The notes below the pieces were generated by a model, which did no database searches, was not told the origin of the DNA, and worked only from the letters and a program-made list of their open reading frames with translations. Shown here in pieces: positions 12,886 to 24,935 of a stretch of DNA of 64,000 nt. Positions within the stretch are counted from its first letter, which is position 1. Each line of letters starts with the position of its first letter. The translations under genes were made by a program, and so were the position numbers. The stretch comes from Gnetum montanum (Eukaryota > Streptophyta > Gnetopsida > Gnetales > Gnetaceae), in assembly GCA_015680685.1 (NCBI GenBank), contig MNCI01004656.1:1277459-1341458 (forward strand), in the 5' to 3' direction.

Positions 12886-13645
12886 CACACTCACGTTTAG
12901 TTCATTTCATAACCACTAATTCCATTTGGAGGTATTTGGGCCTTAGTGTTGCTAGAGACCAACAAGCACCTAAACCCTCTTTGAAGAACACTTTTTCATC
13001 CTATGATCCCAAAGGCCATGAGACTATATTCCTCCAACATTAGTGGTCCTAAATGATTTCCAAAATTATTGTGCTAAAGAAAGAAGGTCAATGAAGGATC
13101 TATATTAATTTCTAGTTATTGAACATAACAACTTTCGAGGACCATTTTCCATTTTTATTTGTTGACCAATTGGACATCATTGTAGCTTAAAAGTATTAGA
13201 AAATACTAGATGGCTATAGTGGCTGTAATCGAATTCTAACAACCGAGAAGATAAGGTCATGATTACACTCATAACTTCCTAGGAAGTTTTTCTTACAAGA
13301 AAATGTCTCTTGGCCTATGTAATGCTTCTCTAATGTTCCAATGATTAGTTCTTGGTATCTTTTAAAACGAAATTGGAAATGGTATGGAATTTTTCATGGA
13401 TGACTTATCCTTCTATGGCTCTAATTTTGATTAGGTCCTAAACTACTTAAATTAGTTGTTACAACATCATGTAGAAACCAATCTTAATATCAATTGGCAA
13501 AAATGCCAATATTTGATATTAGGTGTCAAGAAAATGAAATAGAGGTGGATCCTAAAAAGATTCAAATGATTCCAGAAATTATTTAAAAGTCATAGATAGT
13601 GAAAGATATTAAAATTTTCCTTGGACACATCAGCTACTATAATGA
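12886..13645 (+). pseudogene. Decayed gypsy reverse transcriptase fragment
   Basis: In shifting frames on the + strand, RT motifs appear in the correct order: a KIIVLKKEGQ-type segment (about 13060), EDHFPFLFVDQLD (about 13140), ILDGYSGCN (about 13205), MSLGLCNAS (about 13300), FMDDLSFYGSNFD (about 13390), and VKDIKIFLGH near 13605. Stops and frameshifts are frequent. The fragment ends where antisense LINE sequence starts. Confidence 0.75.
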
Positions 13646-13649
13646 TTCA

Positions 13650-14700
13650 TTAAAAATTTCTCACATCTATTAACATTTAACATACATCAAAGCATTTAGA
13701 TTTCTACTACACTGATTTGTTATTCATACCTCTTTTATCTTACCCAATATTCAACATTATCTAAGATAGTAGGTATAATTATTATCTTGTATAATTTTCT
13801 CTTCAATTTTATTGGTATTCTTTTATCACATAGAACATGACTAGCTTGTCTCCATTTCAACCATCCTACCTCAATTCTATTTCTTATTTTTTATCAGTTT
13901 TACCATCTAATTGGATGATTGATCCTAGGTAGTGGAATTATTTTCAGTAAGGAACTCTTTTGTCTTTGATTGTCACTTCTATTTCACCATAGTTTATATT
14001 ATTATTAGAATTGAATTTCATATATTATATCTTACTTTTGCTAATTTTTAAGCCTTTTAATTCTAGATTATATATTCACTTCTTCATTTTAGAAGCGATA
14101 TTTTATTGAGTTTTATCCATCAATACAATATCATTTGCAAATAGCATACACTAAGGAATTTCATCTTGTATTTCTTATTTAATTCATTTATAAATATAGA
14201 CTAATTGTAGATCCTTGATGTAGACTTATTGTGATTGAAAAATCAAATGTTGTTCCATAAGCTATTCTAATTTTGGTGGTAGTTCCTTCATACTTGTCTA
14301 AATCACTTGAATATATTTATCAAGGATGTTTTCTCTTAATAGGGCCCAGTAGATAATATCTCTAGGCACTCTATCTCTAGGCCCAGTAGATTTTTTCTAT
14401 GTTTTCTGAAATTTTCAAAAAATTGACATATTAAGAAAACAACCTTTATAGTAGATCTCCCTGACATGCATCCCAATTGATTTGTTAACACTATTAATTT
14501 AAGTTTAATATACTACTCTATGACCCTTTCCTAAAGCTTTAGTGTGGCTCATTAGCTTGATTCCTTTATAGTTTGCACAATTGTGTACATTTTCTTTATT
14601 CTGTCGTTGGACTTGCTTCTTTACCCATACCTATCCTTAATGTGGGAACCATTATCCACATTCCATAACATCTGAGCTACGATGTTGCATATCATTTTGA
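13650..14700 (-). pseudogene. Decayed LINE reverse transcriptase, minus strand
   Basis: Read on the minus strand it has VPRDIIYWALLRENI (near 14370), IPxCMLFANDIVLMDKTQ (near 14130; family active site FADD, here FAND), LKGLKISKSK (near 14040), VPYxxxFHYLGSIIQLDG (near 13920) and LDNVEYW (near 13760). The order and spacing are those of plant non-LTR retrotransposon RT followed by the C-terminal region. It is riddled with stops. It overlaps in content with the + strand LINE at 15091-16860, so these are two copies, not one insertion with a simple 5' inversion. Confidence 0.7.
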
Positions 14701-15090
14701 GGGAATGCTCTAGCAAGTCCTTGCCTATTTTCCATAATAACTAAGACTTGTGAATACTATGTATCGTATTAGGATAATTCCTTAGCATTTAGAAAATTTG
14801 AAAAAGAACTCATTCATGAGATTTAACAAGGTTTTATAGTTGGTTGCTAAACTAACACTAACCCTCCTCCTTTTGTATTTAGGCTTGGGACCTACATTGA
14901 CAGGGTTATTATTAAACCTAAATGTAGAAGTTATATTTAGATCTAAACTTGAATCTATGTAACCCTTTTATAATGCTTCTAAAGCCATAATTTGAAATAG
15001 ATATGGTGATGAAGTAATGAAGTACAACATGTTATCTATAAGAAGAAAAAACTTGTTTTAGGAATGTTAACAAAGTGGAAACTAAGAAGT
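14701..15090. other. Sequence between two opposed LINE relics
   Basis: This may be further decayed 5' LINE sequence. Nothing specific is recognisable. Confidence 0.35.
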
Positions 15091-16860
15091 TAGAGTGATG
15101 TATACAATGACAAAGAAAGAGACAAAAGTAGGAGGTGCTAAAGCCAAACATAAGGCCTTGAATAATTTCTATGAGACATTAAAAACTAATGAAGGAGAAA
15201 TCTATAAACAAATTAGTAGAATTAGAAATAAGAAATGTAAAGATATTGATCATATTAAATGCATCAATAAACAAGATAAAATAATGTTGGTAAAAGACAA
15301 TGAATTTTTAGACAACTAAAAAAATTATTTTTAAAAATTATTAAATGAAGAAATTTCAAGAAAGATCATCTAAGAAAAAGAACCAACTTTTGGTTTGGTT
15401 AATGATTTTTTTTATTTGAGATGAAGATAACCTTATCTAAGATGAAATGTTTTTGAACTAGATAGCATTCATATAGAAGCTTGGAAAGTAGTCGTAAAGG
15501 AGTTTCATAGTTTGAAGATTTATTTAACAAAATTTTAAAGGATAGAGAAATGACTCAAAACTAGAGAAAAATCATTATTTTTTTCATTTATAGGAATAAA
15601 GGAGATGTGTAAAATTGTACAAATCATTAAGAAATCAATTTAATGAACTATAATTTGATACTTTGGGAGTTATTCATAGTACAACATCTTAATCTTGAAT
15701 ATTTGATATCATAGAATCAATTTGGATTTACACTAAGGAGGTATACTATAGAGTCTATTTTCTTAGTATGTAAATTAATGAATAATTCAAAAAATAAAGA
15801 AAATCTACACATGATCTTTATTGACTTAATAAAAACATATAATAGAGTGCCTAGTGATATTATTTGTTAGCCCTTACAAAGCAAAAACATCCCTAATAAA
15901 TGTATTTAAATGATTCAAGACATGTATGAAGGAGTTATTATTAAAATTACAACTTGTAAAATCATATATAATTTTCAAAGTTATAGTAGGCCTATAGGTT
16001 TTACACGTAGCTTGCACTTATTATTAGTATTATGGATGAATTAACAAAGAAAATATAAAATGAAATTATGTTATTTGCAAATGATCTTGTCTTAGTGGAT
16101 GTAACTCAAGAAAATAATAATTTTTAAATTTGAAAATTAGAGATATAGTCTAAAACCAAAAGGCTTAAAAAGTAATAGAAGTAACATAATATATGGAATG
16201 TGCAAAAATAATGGTGAAATACAAGTTAAAATTCTAGCCCAAAAAGTCCCTCATTACAACTAATATTACTACCTAAGATAAATTCTCCAATTAGATAGTA
16301 AAATTAATAAAGATATAAGAAATAGGATTAAGGATGGTTAAAAAAAAGATAGGCTAATGGTTATTTTTGAGATAAAAGAATTATGATGTTTTATATGATA
16401 AAAAAAATCTTAATAAAAGTAAAAAAAATTAAATGCCATCTTATATGGTGTTGAATGTTTAGTTATACAAAAAAGGCATGAACAATAAATTGATGTGATA
16501 GAAATGCAAATACTTTTGTGGATGTTGAATGTTACAAGAAGAGATAAATTGCATCATATAAATATTAGAGGAAGGCTTGGAGTTATTAGTTTAGATAAGC
16601 TACAAGAATGAAATCTTAGATGGTGTGGGCATGCACCAAGAAATTCAAATAATAAGCCTATTAAAAAAACTATGATATCACTATTCCAGAAAATCCACCA
16701 AACCAAAAAACTAAAAGGATATGATAAACATGATGGAAATGTAATAGTGTGAGTCAAAATTGGAATGAAATAATCTTTTACTAATTAAAAAGTCTCAAGT
16801 CATTGTGAGAAATGATTTTTCTAATGTATTTAAAAGGTCTTAGATCATTGTGGAAAATGA
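15091..16860 (+). pseudogene. Decayed LINE retrotransposon (linker, RT, C-terminal region), plus strand
   Basis: It starts with an open stretch (15095-15319) matching the LINE linker before RT: FYETLKTNEGEIYKQ and DIDHIKCINKQDK. RT follows: MIFIDLIKTYNRVPSDII (near 15825), MIQDMYEGVIIKI (near 15930), MDELTKKI (near 16035) and LFANDLVLVDVTQE (near 16070), where the usual FADD box reads FAND. The C-terminal region (16450-16720) has LYGVECLV, VIEMQILLWMLNVTRRDK and LRWCGHAPRN. Many stops show it is long dead. Confidence 0.8.
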
Positions 16861-16879
16861 CAAAGTTTAATAAACCTTA

Positions 16880-17635
16880 GACAAAATTTTGTGATTATAA
16901 GAGAGAACTCATGTGTATAGGTATGTTGTTCCTATATTGCAATGCAAGGCATTTTATATAATTCCTTCTAACTTTTACTAATGAGAATCCTTGATTACCA
17001 TGGACATAGGTACTTTTCCAAATCATGAAAAATATCTATATCTTTGATGTTTTCTACATTTTGTTTCTTTAGTGTTTGATTGTTGCTTTTAGCATTTTTT
17101 TTTTTGTGGTTTAGATATTGAATATCATATTTTTCCTACTATATATTTTCTTATAATTGGTATTAGAGAAGGTAGTGGGAGATAGTTGTAGAAGAATGAC
17201 CTCTAGAATCTCCAATGCAAAGTTCATGGTGGAGAAATTCAATAACAAGAATAAAGTTAAGCTATGGTAGATCAAGATTAAAGATCCACTTATTCAACAA
17301 TATTTGAAGTGTTGTAGGAGAAAGTGAAGAAACCGTAAGAAATGTCAAATGAAGGTTGGGAGGATTTTGATCTAAGATTTGAAAGCACCATTCACTTAAG
17401 TATTTCCTATTCAATGTTACAAAGCTTGATTCAACAATTACATTATGGAGCAATTTGGAGGATTTGTATGCGACCAAATCCCTTACAAATAGGCTATATT
17501 TGAAGTTGGAGCTCTATGACTTCAAGATGAAGGAAGGAACATTTATTGTGGACCACTTAAATGCTCTCAATGAGCTTATCTACTACCTATCCATTATTGG
17601 GATGTAAATTTAGGAAGAAGATACCCTTCTTTATC
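16880..17635 (+). pseudogene. Copia element 5' end: LTR end, PBS and gag start
   Basis: TTGGTATTAGAGAAGG at 17158 matches the Copia primer site type (usually TGGTATCAGAGC, complementary to initiator tRNA-Met). Decayed LTR sequence of uncertain start lies before it. Gag starts with the ATG at 17196: ISNAKFMVEKFN, KIKDPLIQQ, then TKSLTNRLYLKLELYDFKM and KEGTFIVDHLNALNELI in the Copia gag order. Stops and shifts are present. The reading is cut at 17635 by the 5' LTR of gypsy element B, and the remainder is not seen in this window. Confidence 0.7.
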
Positions 17636-18640
17636 TGATGAAGCATCAATTGGCTTAAATATTGTAGATGTGATGTCATAGATGCTACATCACACCTATG
17701 TTGTAGTATTCTTATAAATGCATCTCTGCTAGTTGCGACATGATAGATGCTATGCTGCATCTATGATGTTGTAGCTATGTTGATGCATACCCATTGACAC
17801 AATCCCATCAATGCATGGGATGATGCATCGATGTGTACCCATCGACGCATGGGATGATGCATTCATGTAGTGTCTACCTCCACCTATAAATATGTGTGTT
17901 CCCACTATGTATTTAACATCTTATGTCAATAGAGTAGGTGAACCCTTGCAATTTTATTCCATAGTCTTAGAGAATAGTTAGTGATTGCTTGTAGTGTGGA
18001 TCTAAGTTAGTTGTACGACATCTTATTTGAGAGGAAATGTACCTAGACATATTCCATGAATGGAAATAAGATCGAGATTGATTCTTATTCATTGCAACAC
18101 TTTGACTTAGATTAAATTTAATTTCCATGTAATTTTATGTTTCATGTACTTAGTTAATATTTACATTTTTATGCATGTTAATGAATTGGTGGAATGAGCA
18201 CGACCAGTTTCAAGCATAAACACATATTCACTTGGAAATCCCAACAACATTATTGCTTCGTTCACCCAGTAACATAGTGAATGGAAATCCTAGTAGTGGA
18301 TATGTGGGTTTAAGACATGTACAGCAAGCTATGAATGAACACTCATCACCCATAGGCTAGTTTAGATTTTCTCTTTCTATTATTAATTAGATTAAATAGT
18401 TGATTTCTATATTATTGTTAAGAGCATCATAAAACCAAAATAGCATCAACCATCATATGCCTCACTTTCGACTAAACCATACATGGCAGAGCTACCACCA
18501 GTCCAAGTGGAAGAAAACAAACTATGATCAATACTTAATGATCTACATGTCAAACTAGTTTCATCCATAGAATTCAATTGGCTGGAATGTGAATTCTCAT
18601 AATTTGTATCCTTGGGAATAGGGGTACCTATTGATCATCA
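17636..18640 (+). repeat. 5' LTR of element B
   Basis: Begins TGATGAAGCATCA, as does the 3' LTR remnant at 23382, and ends TGATCATCA before the PBS. TATAAATA lies at 17885-17892. Upstream are dyads GATGCTACATCACA..TATGTTGTAG (about 17678-17707) and two direct repeats of 34 bases (17804-17837 and 17838-17871) built around GCATGGGATGATGCAT. The 3' half matches the LTRs of A and E (CTCACTTTCGACTAAACCAT, GGGGTACCT). Confidence 0.85.
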
Positions 18641-18658
18641 TTGGCATCATTGCCAAGT
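18641..18658 (+). promoter_or_regulatory. Primer binding site of element B
   Basis: TTGGCATCATTGCCAAGTA directly follows the LTR end. It corresponds to TTGGCGCCATTGCTGGGGA in element E. The undecayed form resembles the tRNA-Asp-type PBS known from Athila-like elements. Confidence 0.65.
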
Positions 18659-18764
18659 ATGATGCTATTTATCTAAATTAGTTATATTATACATGTTCGT
18701 TGTAGGAGTATTAACAATGTATCTTTAGAAAATATTAATATTTTCAATTACACACATTAAAACC

Positions 18765-20490
18765 ATGTCTTCTTTACAAAGGACCAAGAATGCACCACAT
18801 GATGTAAAGACTTGTAGGAGAAATGATAGGATATATACTAAAGAGAATTATAGTGAAAAACCTCAAGCAAGGGTTTCATATGCTCATTTAGACCCTTACT
18901 ATAGTCAAAGACTACGTTCAACTACTACAAACAAACCTAGAGGAGATGGAAAAAGTCCTAGAACAAGGAGGGCCTCAAGGATTAGAACCTCCTCTAAACT
19001 TAGAAATGATAGACTAAGGAACCATGGGGGGAAATATAGTAGCCATGACAATTCTCCCAACTCCTCATCTTCCTCTTCCTCTTCAATGTCTAGTTCTAAT
19101 GAAGATGAATTTAGGTATAGAGATAGAGCTCTACTAAGGGGTCAAGATGAAAATAGAAATAGAAAAAAAGGGTAAGATGAAAGACATCAAAATGAGCATA
19201 GAAAACATTAATTACATTAGAAAAATAAAAATAGAGATTACCACCATGACATGTCTGATACAAATGAACACTTGTTGGCTATTAGGGGCCTCACACAAAT
19301 TAGGGAGAAAGTTCAAATACCCCAAAGGCATCAAAGGGACAACCACCTCAAATTTTTTGAAATGAAAACTATTCTTAAATTTAGGGTAGGCTATAATTAT
19401 AATCCACAACATCATTTACAAGTCTTCAATGATGCCTACACCTTGCAAAATATCAACCATAAGTGGCAAAAGCTTATGCTCTTCCATATGACACTAATAG
19501 GTGAGGCTAAAAGTTGGTATAGATTATTGGAATTAGATTTCATCCATCAATGGTCTACAATACTAGAACTCTTCAATGAAAAATACCAAACCTATGAGAG
19601 AGTGTCCAACCTAAGAAAACAAATCCAAGGATGGAAGCAAGAAAAACATAAATCCATGGATGTGGCCTTGGATAAATACTATTCTCTAATACATAGATGT
19701 CTAGGCCATGATTTTTCTCAAAAAGAGCAACTTTTCCACATCATAGATGGGCTTCATAATGAAATGAGAACAACCCTTGGGATTTATGCCCAAGGTTGGT
19801 TATTCAAACTAAAAACCCATTAGATACAAAGTCTAATCAAGTGGGTGGCAAAAGAAGGAGAGCTATGTAAATAAGGAAATGTAGAGGAATATAATTGGGA
19901 TCCAACACTTCAAAATAAAAGAATCCATATCTGTGATGATGAAAAAGTGGTAGCTCTCGATGAGGTGATTTTACAACAAACCTTGGAAATACAAAAGTCT
20001 ATCAATGAGCTTCAAGCAAATGTCTAGGAAATTACCTTTTTCACAAGGTAATTATAGATAGCCCTATAACCAACCATACTATCTTAGTGGGACTTCTTAT
20101 CAACCTCAAAACTATCATCAACTATAGTGGGGAAACCCATAATTGTGGGGCAGGCCATCATCAAACCAACACTATCCTTACTTCTACCTGGACTAGTATG
20201 GATATTATGTTCAAAAACCTATTTACCCAACTAGTTCTACTTCCTCTACCTCAAATCAATACTACCACTCTCTTGAATATCATCAACCCAAAACATCTTC
20301 TATGGGATCACCACCTCATGCCTCTTACCATCCATCATATCTTCAATATTCTCATACTTCCCTTCATCACATGCCATCGCCAATAACACAGGAAGGTTTG
20401 GCACCACAACATAACCTAAAAAATGTCACTTGTGCTATGAACATATACAGAAATGATAATGATAGAAAATCTCAACCACAACCTTGAAAA
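18765..20490 (+). pseudogene. gag of element B
   Basis: The start at 18765 opens a 136-residue N-terminal part rich in Arg and Ser (a run of Ser near residue 100). After three in-frame stops the same frame continues at 19251-19823. The Retrotrans_gag core is clear: ILKFRVGYNYNPQHHLQVFN, LFHMTLIGEAKSWYRLL, FNEKYQTYERVSNLRKQIQG and a C-terminal LGIYAQG. A Tyr/Pro/Ser-rich linker follows in another frame (to about 20490). Just after it comes an atypical Cys/His cluster, CSFFRVVSSHKHKTC (20488-20535). The gag core is similar to that of E and to the antisense gag near 6600. It probably encoded the particle protein, now broken. Confidence 0.8.
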
Positions 20491-21230
20491 TGTTCTTTCT
20501 TTAGGGTAGTTTCCTCGCACAAGCATAAAACTTGTAGACCTACGAGCACATTGAAACCCACATAAGGCCAATCTAGTACAATAGCCTTCCTCACAAAAAT
20601 GATGTGTCTTTATTATATGCAAAAGCCTACAACCATCATCACTCCAATAGAATATGGAAATGATGAACCTATTACTATTGAGAAACAACAACCTCCATGC
20701 ATCACTAATAATGATAAAGGATGAAATTGTGGGTCATAAGTTTAAAATATTAACACAACCCCTCTTGCTACCCATCATAAAGTTTAGAAAAAGTGTGTGA
20801 GAAAAATCCAATTTATGCAGTAGATACTAAACTAGAAGACATCTAGTGCCTTGGAAAGAAGAGTGTAAAATTGTTTGAAAGATGCATGGAACCAACCAAT
20901 CCACTTATTAGTTTTAGACTTAAGAAAATGGATCAAACGGAGAACTTAGACATAGACATCTTATACTCTTACTATAAATCAACAAAAGTTATTAAATAAG
21001 GAGATGTGAAAATTAAGATAAAAAATCAAGAAGAAGAAAAAACACATCTAGACTCTCCAAAAAGGAAATTCATTCAAGTCTAGTTGAAGATATATCTCCC
21101 AATCAAAACAAGATTATCATCAATGTTAGATGTGCTACCATGTAAACAATTAAATCAAAAAAGATGATAAAGGGAAAAACTGTGGTGTATAGCAAAGGTG
21201 TGAAGTCCATTTCTTAAATTTTGACCCACA
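20491..21230 (+). other. Element B region between gag and spacer
   Basis: Apart from the Cys/His cluster at its start, I recognise no domain. Pol would be expected here in an autonomous relative. The stretch is short and full of stops. Confidence 0.4.
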
Positions 21231-22620
21231 AGATTAGTCATGGGGGAGATGCCCCATCATGATGCAGGAACTAATAAGTACTTTTCACTTTTTTGTTTTA
21301 TAATTTTTTATCATTTTCCCATTTCTTTCATAATTTTCTAATTCTTAATATGTTTTTCATTTCCTCATATTTTTTTTCTTTACAATTTTCTCTTTTCTTG
21401 AGTCATTTTCTTCATGTTTCCATTAATAATATTACTAGTCATGATACAAAACTCAACACTATGTGTTGGGTTTTTGTGCTATGATATCAAGATGATTGGG
21501 TAAGTAATTATGTGAAGTAGTGAGACCACCTCATCCATCCCTCCAATTCTCTAAATAAAAAGGTCTTTTATAATGAAAGCAATTTGGTTCTTCTTTGATG
21601 AAACTAAAATCAATCAATGATCATTGTACCTTGATGTAAGAGGAAAAGACAAAGTGGGAATGGTAAAGGGTATGACCTCAAGGGGATTTGTTGTGTTCTC
21701 TTCTTGAATTTCTTCATGTGGTTTATGACTCCTCTAGGAATGTATCATCACTCCTCTATTAACCAATAAATAGGAAGCTATGTCTTTCAATGGTGTGGTT
21801 CCCATTTCATAAAATATTAAATTCAAAAAAGCCAAAATTTAAAAAAACAAAAAAACAATAATTGGAATTTTAAGCACACACCTGAGACACAATAACGAGC
21901 TACCAGCATTAGTTATGGGGCTAGAAAGACATGTTACCCCTACTTGAAAGCACCCCTCTAACTAAGAACCTTCCTTCCTTCTCTTTTCTTCTCTTTTTGG
22001 AGTGATTATTGTTCTTGGTGGTGGTTGTGTACTCATGATGGTCAGTAGGAAGGAACACATCAATGCAAGGTCATTATTGATGTATGAACTTGGTCTAAAA
22101 CTTGGACAGATAGATATTTTGGTCATTTTAATCACACTTAACACAAGTACCTATTCTAGACATGATAAAACACCTTACATCCCCATCTTTGCAATCCCTT
22201 ATTATCCTATTATTCACATCACTACTACATGTGATTATGAGCCCAATGGTTTTGTGTAGTATGATACAACATCCTAATCATCAAGGTAGTTGTGTGTTGT
22301 TTGAAATAAATGCATGGTCTACATTTAGCTTCTCAGGTACCCACAAACATTTAGAGAAGTGGTTATGCATGGGCATTATTGTAGGAGCTTTCTTTTGGGA
22401 AGACACACTTGCATAACTCTTGTTGATCATGGATTTGAACTAACCTTCACATCTTCTAGAACATTAGTGATGGTTTCTCTAAATTTATGCATGATTTTGG
22501 GACTACTTCTTATCCATTTCATTAATTTTTCCTACTTTTCTATTTTCATATCCATTAATATTTCTTGGCTATATTTTGATTAAACCTTTGGTTTTAATTA
22601 TTTGAAAACTTATGTGTTTC
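21231..22620 (+). other. Spacer of element B
   Basis: Starts with GTCATGGGGGAGATGCCCC, then T-rich sequence. It matches in layout the spacers of C (from about 25000) and E (from about 56115). Shared later landmarks are an AAATAAAAAGG/CAAATAAGAGG segment, a 'GACCTCAAGGGGA/GACATCAAGGGGA' segment and a 'GGGAAGACACACTTGCAT/GGGAGGACCCACTTGTGT' segment. No long ORF is conserved, so it is probably untranslated. Confidence 0.6.
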
Positions 22621-23381
22621 CAAAGTTACACTAATTAGTCATGGGGGCTAGGAATGTTTGCTTTGAAATTTTTAAAATTTTTTCTAGCATCCTATTTTCA
22701 AACATCATGGTAACTAATAGTAATTGAACAAAATAATGTAAATAGCTTGATGATTTTAGTTACCTCATAACCTTAGGCATAGTATGCTATCATCACCCTA
22801 TGCTTAAATGCAAACTAAAAAAATCCAAAAAGAGTTAATTATTAAGAAAAATTTACCAAAACTAATGTTGATGCTTTGGTGACTATAGATGATGCTAAAA
22901 GAAATGCCTAAGGAAGAGCTTCTTTTGCTAGGCATGAAAATGAAGCCAAGAGAGGGACAACAAAGGATATGACCATGGACAAATCAATGCACATACATTA
23001 TAAAAACTTAAACATCGCATGATTGCTTGATCCATAGGACAATGAGAAGAAATTTCAGTCCATACTTCAAGAATGTTTTGCATAATTAGAGAAGCATCAA
23101 CATAGCAATACAGGTTGAAAGTCTACCATTTCTAGTGACAACAACAAAAATAATCTTTAGTGGATTTTTGAAGACCTCTATAAATTTTGTAATCTTCAAT
23201 GTCTATCAAATCATTTTTTCATTTTGTACGCATCAACCTAAATAACATTTTTTTATGTAACACTTAGAGTCAATTAGTAGTTAGCATTAGTTAATAGTCC
23301 CATACATTCTAATTTTTTGTCAAGAAAGCTCAGTCCTATCCTATTAACTAGAGAATGAGTTTATACTTAATCATGGGGATA
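22621..23381 (+). other. 3' internal region of element B with polypurine block
   Basis: Mostly unrecognised. A short open stretch near 22910-23000 (ASFARHENEAKRGTTKDM) is not assigned. The last 30 bases (GAATGAGTTTATACTTAATC, then ATGGGGATA) are the conserved block before the 3' LTR. Confidence 0.5.
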
Positions 23382-23505
23382 TGATGAAGCATCATTTGCC
23401 TGAGATATCATGGATGCTACATTGTGCCTATGTTGTAGCAACCTATCAATGCATCTTTGCTAGCTGCTACATCACAGATGCTACATCATATTTGTGATGT
23501 CATAT
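23382..23505 (+). repeat. 3' LTR of element B, truncated
   Basis: Starts TGATGAAGCATCATTTGCC, matching 17636. It keeps the GCTACAT..TATGTTGTAGC dyad. Similarity ends between about 23495 and 23507, where an RNase H reading frame begins. Confidence 0.75.
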
Positions 23506-24935
23506 AGTGGTTGGTGATCCTCCAAGAATTTGATTTGACAATGGTTGATTGAAAGGGGATTGAGAATGTGGTAGCTGATCATTTGTCTTGGTTGCAATGG
23601 GATAGCAAGAAGGAGGAAAGCCCATTATCTAATCAACTTCCTAGTGAACTCTTCTTTTTCAGTGCTATTATGGCTTCAACTTCTAAGGAAACAAACTACT
23701 ATGATAGCATCCTCTACTATCTACTCACCTAGAAGATGTCATTGGAATGGGATCATGGGAAGAAACAAAAGTTTCTTCATCAGGCCAAGCACTTCATGAA
23801 AAACAAAGACAACCTCTATAAAATTTTCATCGATGTCCTGGTATGATGGTGTGTTCCTTACGTAGATTAGCTTCAAGTCCTTCAAGATGCACATGTGAGA
23901 CCTTGTGGAAAACATTATACTAGAAGAAGGACTATCATTAAGATACTCATGATAGGATATTATTGGCCCATGATCTTCTAGGATGCCCATAACTTCTTCC
24001 ATTCCTATGATCGGTGCCAATGTGATGGAGGGATGTCAACATGTATGGAAAGGAGACACAATAGTGGATCCAACCATTAGAGCCTTTGAATCTTTGTGGG
24101 ATTGATTTCATGGTGCTCATCAACACCATGTCAAAAAAAGGCCTACATCATCATGGCTATTGAGTACTGCACCAAATGAAATGAAGCGACTATCATCACC
24201 AACTATTCATCCTCAACAACAACATGGTTTGTACAAAAAAATGTTACCAATGGGTTTGGTATGCCATGAGCATTAATTTCTGATAATGGAAGACACTTTA
24301 CAGATACCACTTTTTGAAAGCTTATGCAATGCTTGGGGGTTACAACTCTTCACCACTCCCAAGCTAATGGCCAAGCTAAGGTTACTAATAGGGAAATTAC
24401 CAAAATACTAACATGAATAGTTAGTAAATATAGGAAATACGAGAGCAACAAACTCAACAATGCTTCTTGGGCATATCATTCAACATGGAATCTTCCTATT
24501 GGGTATTCTCCCTATGAGCTCATGAAAGAAACATTTCCAATGCTTCCCATCCAAGTTAAGCTCTATAAACTTTTCATAGCATGTGACCTTGACTTAGACT
24601 TAAGTCTAGCCTGAAGAAAAAGATTAATGAATCTCAACATAATAAACAAAAATAAATTAGTGGCCCTATCATTGAATGAAGTGCACAATGCACATAACAA
24701 ACAATGTCATGATCTTAAGATTTAGAAGATAAAGTTTTAACCAAGGGATAAGGTGATCTACTAGAATCCGATGCACATACCTCAATGGACAAAATTTCAA
24801 ATGTTATGGGAGGGCCTTACATTATATATGAAACCTTTCCATCTAGGGCCATGATGATATACCATCTTAATAGCCCAAGTAAGAGACTTTTGGTCAACGC
24901 CCAACAACTCAAAACATTTCTTGAATTAAGAATAA
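23506..24935 (+). pseudogene. RNase H end and integrase of gypsy element C
   Basis: The reading starts in the RNase H C-terminus (WLVILQEFDLTMVD, then IENVVADHLSWLQ, about 23506-23590). Integrase follows. The zinc-binding HHCC region (23880-24030) has HVRPCGKHYTRR, MIGYYWPMIF and CQCDG. The core has GIDFMVLINTM (about 24100), LISDNGRHFTD (about 24275) and HSQANGQAKVTNREI (about 24355-24400). In gypsy integrases the last motif is GQAE; here the catalytic Glu is Lys. The C-terminus shows GPYIIYETFPSRAMMIYHL and LLVNAQQLK near 24810-24920. Several TAG/TGA stops break it. The element is 5' truncated: gag, PR and RT are missing. Confidence 0.8.

Larger units (their letters stand above)
17636..23505 (+). 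mobile_element. Gypsy element B, non-autonomous (LTR-gag-spacer-partial LTR)
   Basis: The order is 5' LTR (17636-18640), PBS, gag (18765-20490), untranslated spacer, polypurine block (near 23352-23381), and the first ~120 bases of the 3' LTR. RT, RNase H and integrase are absent. ORF3 is not recognisable, unlike E. It is inserted into a Copia gag. The 3' LTR is cut where element C begins in mid-RNase H. Confidence 0.75.
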
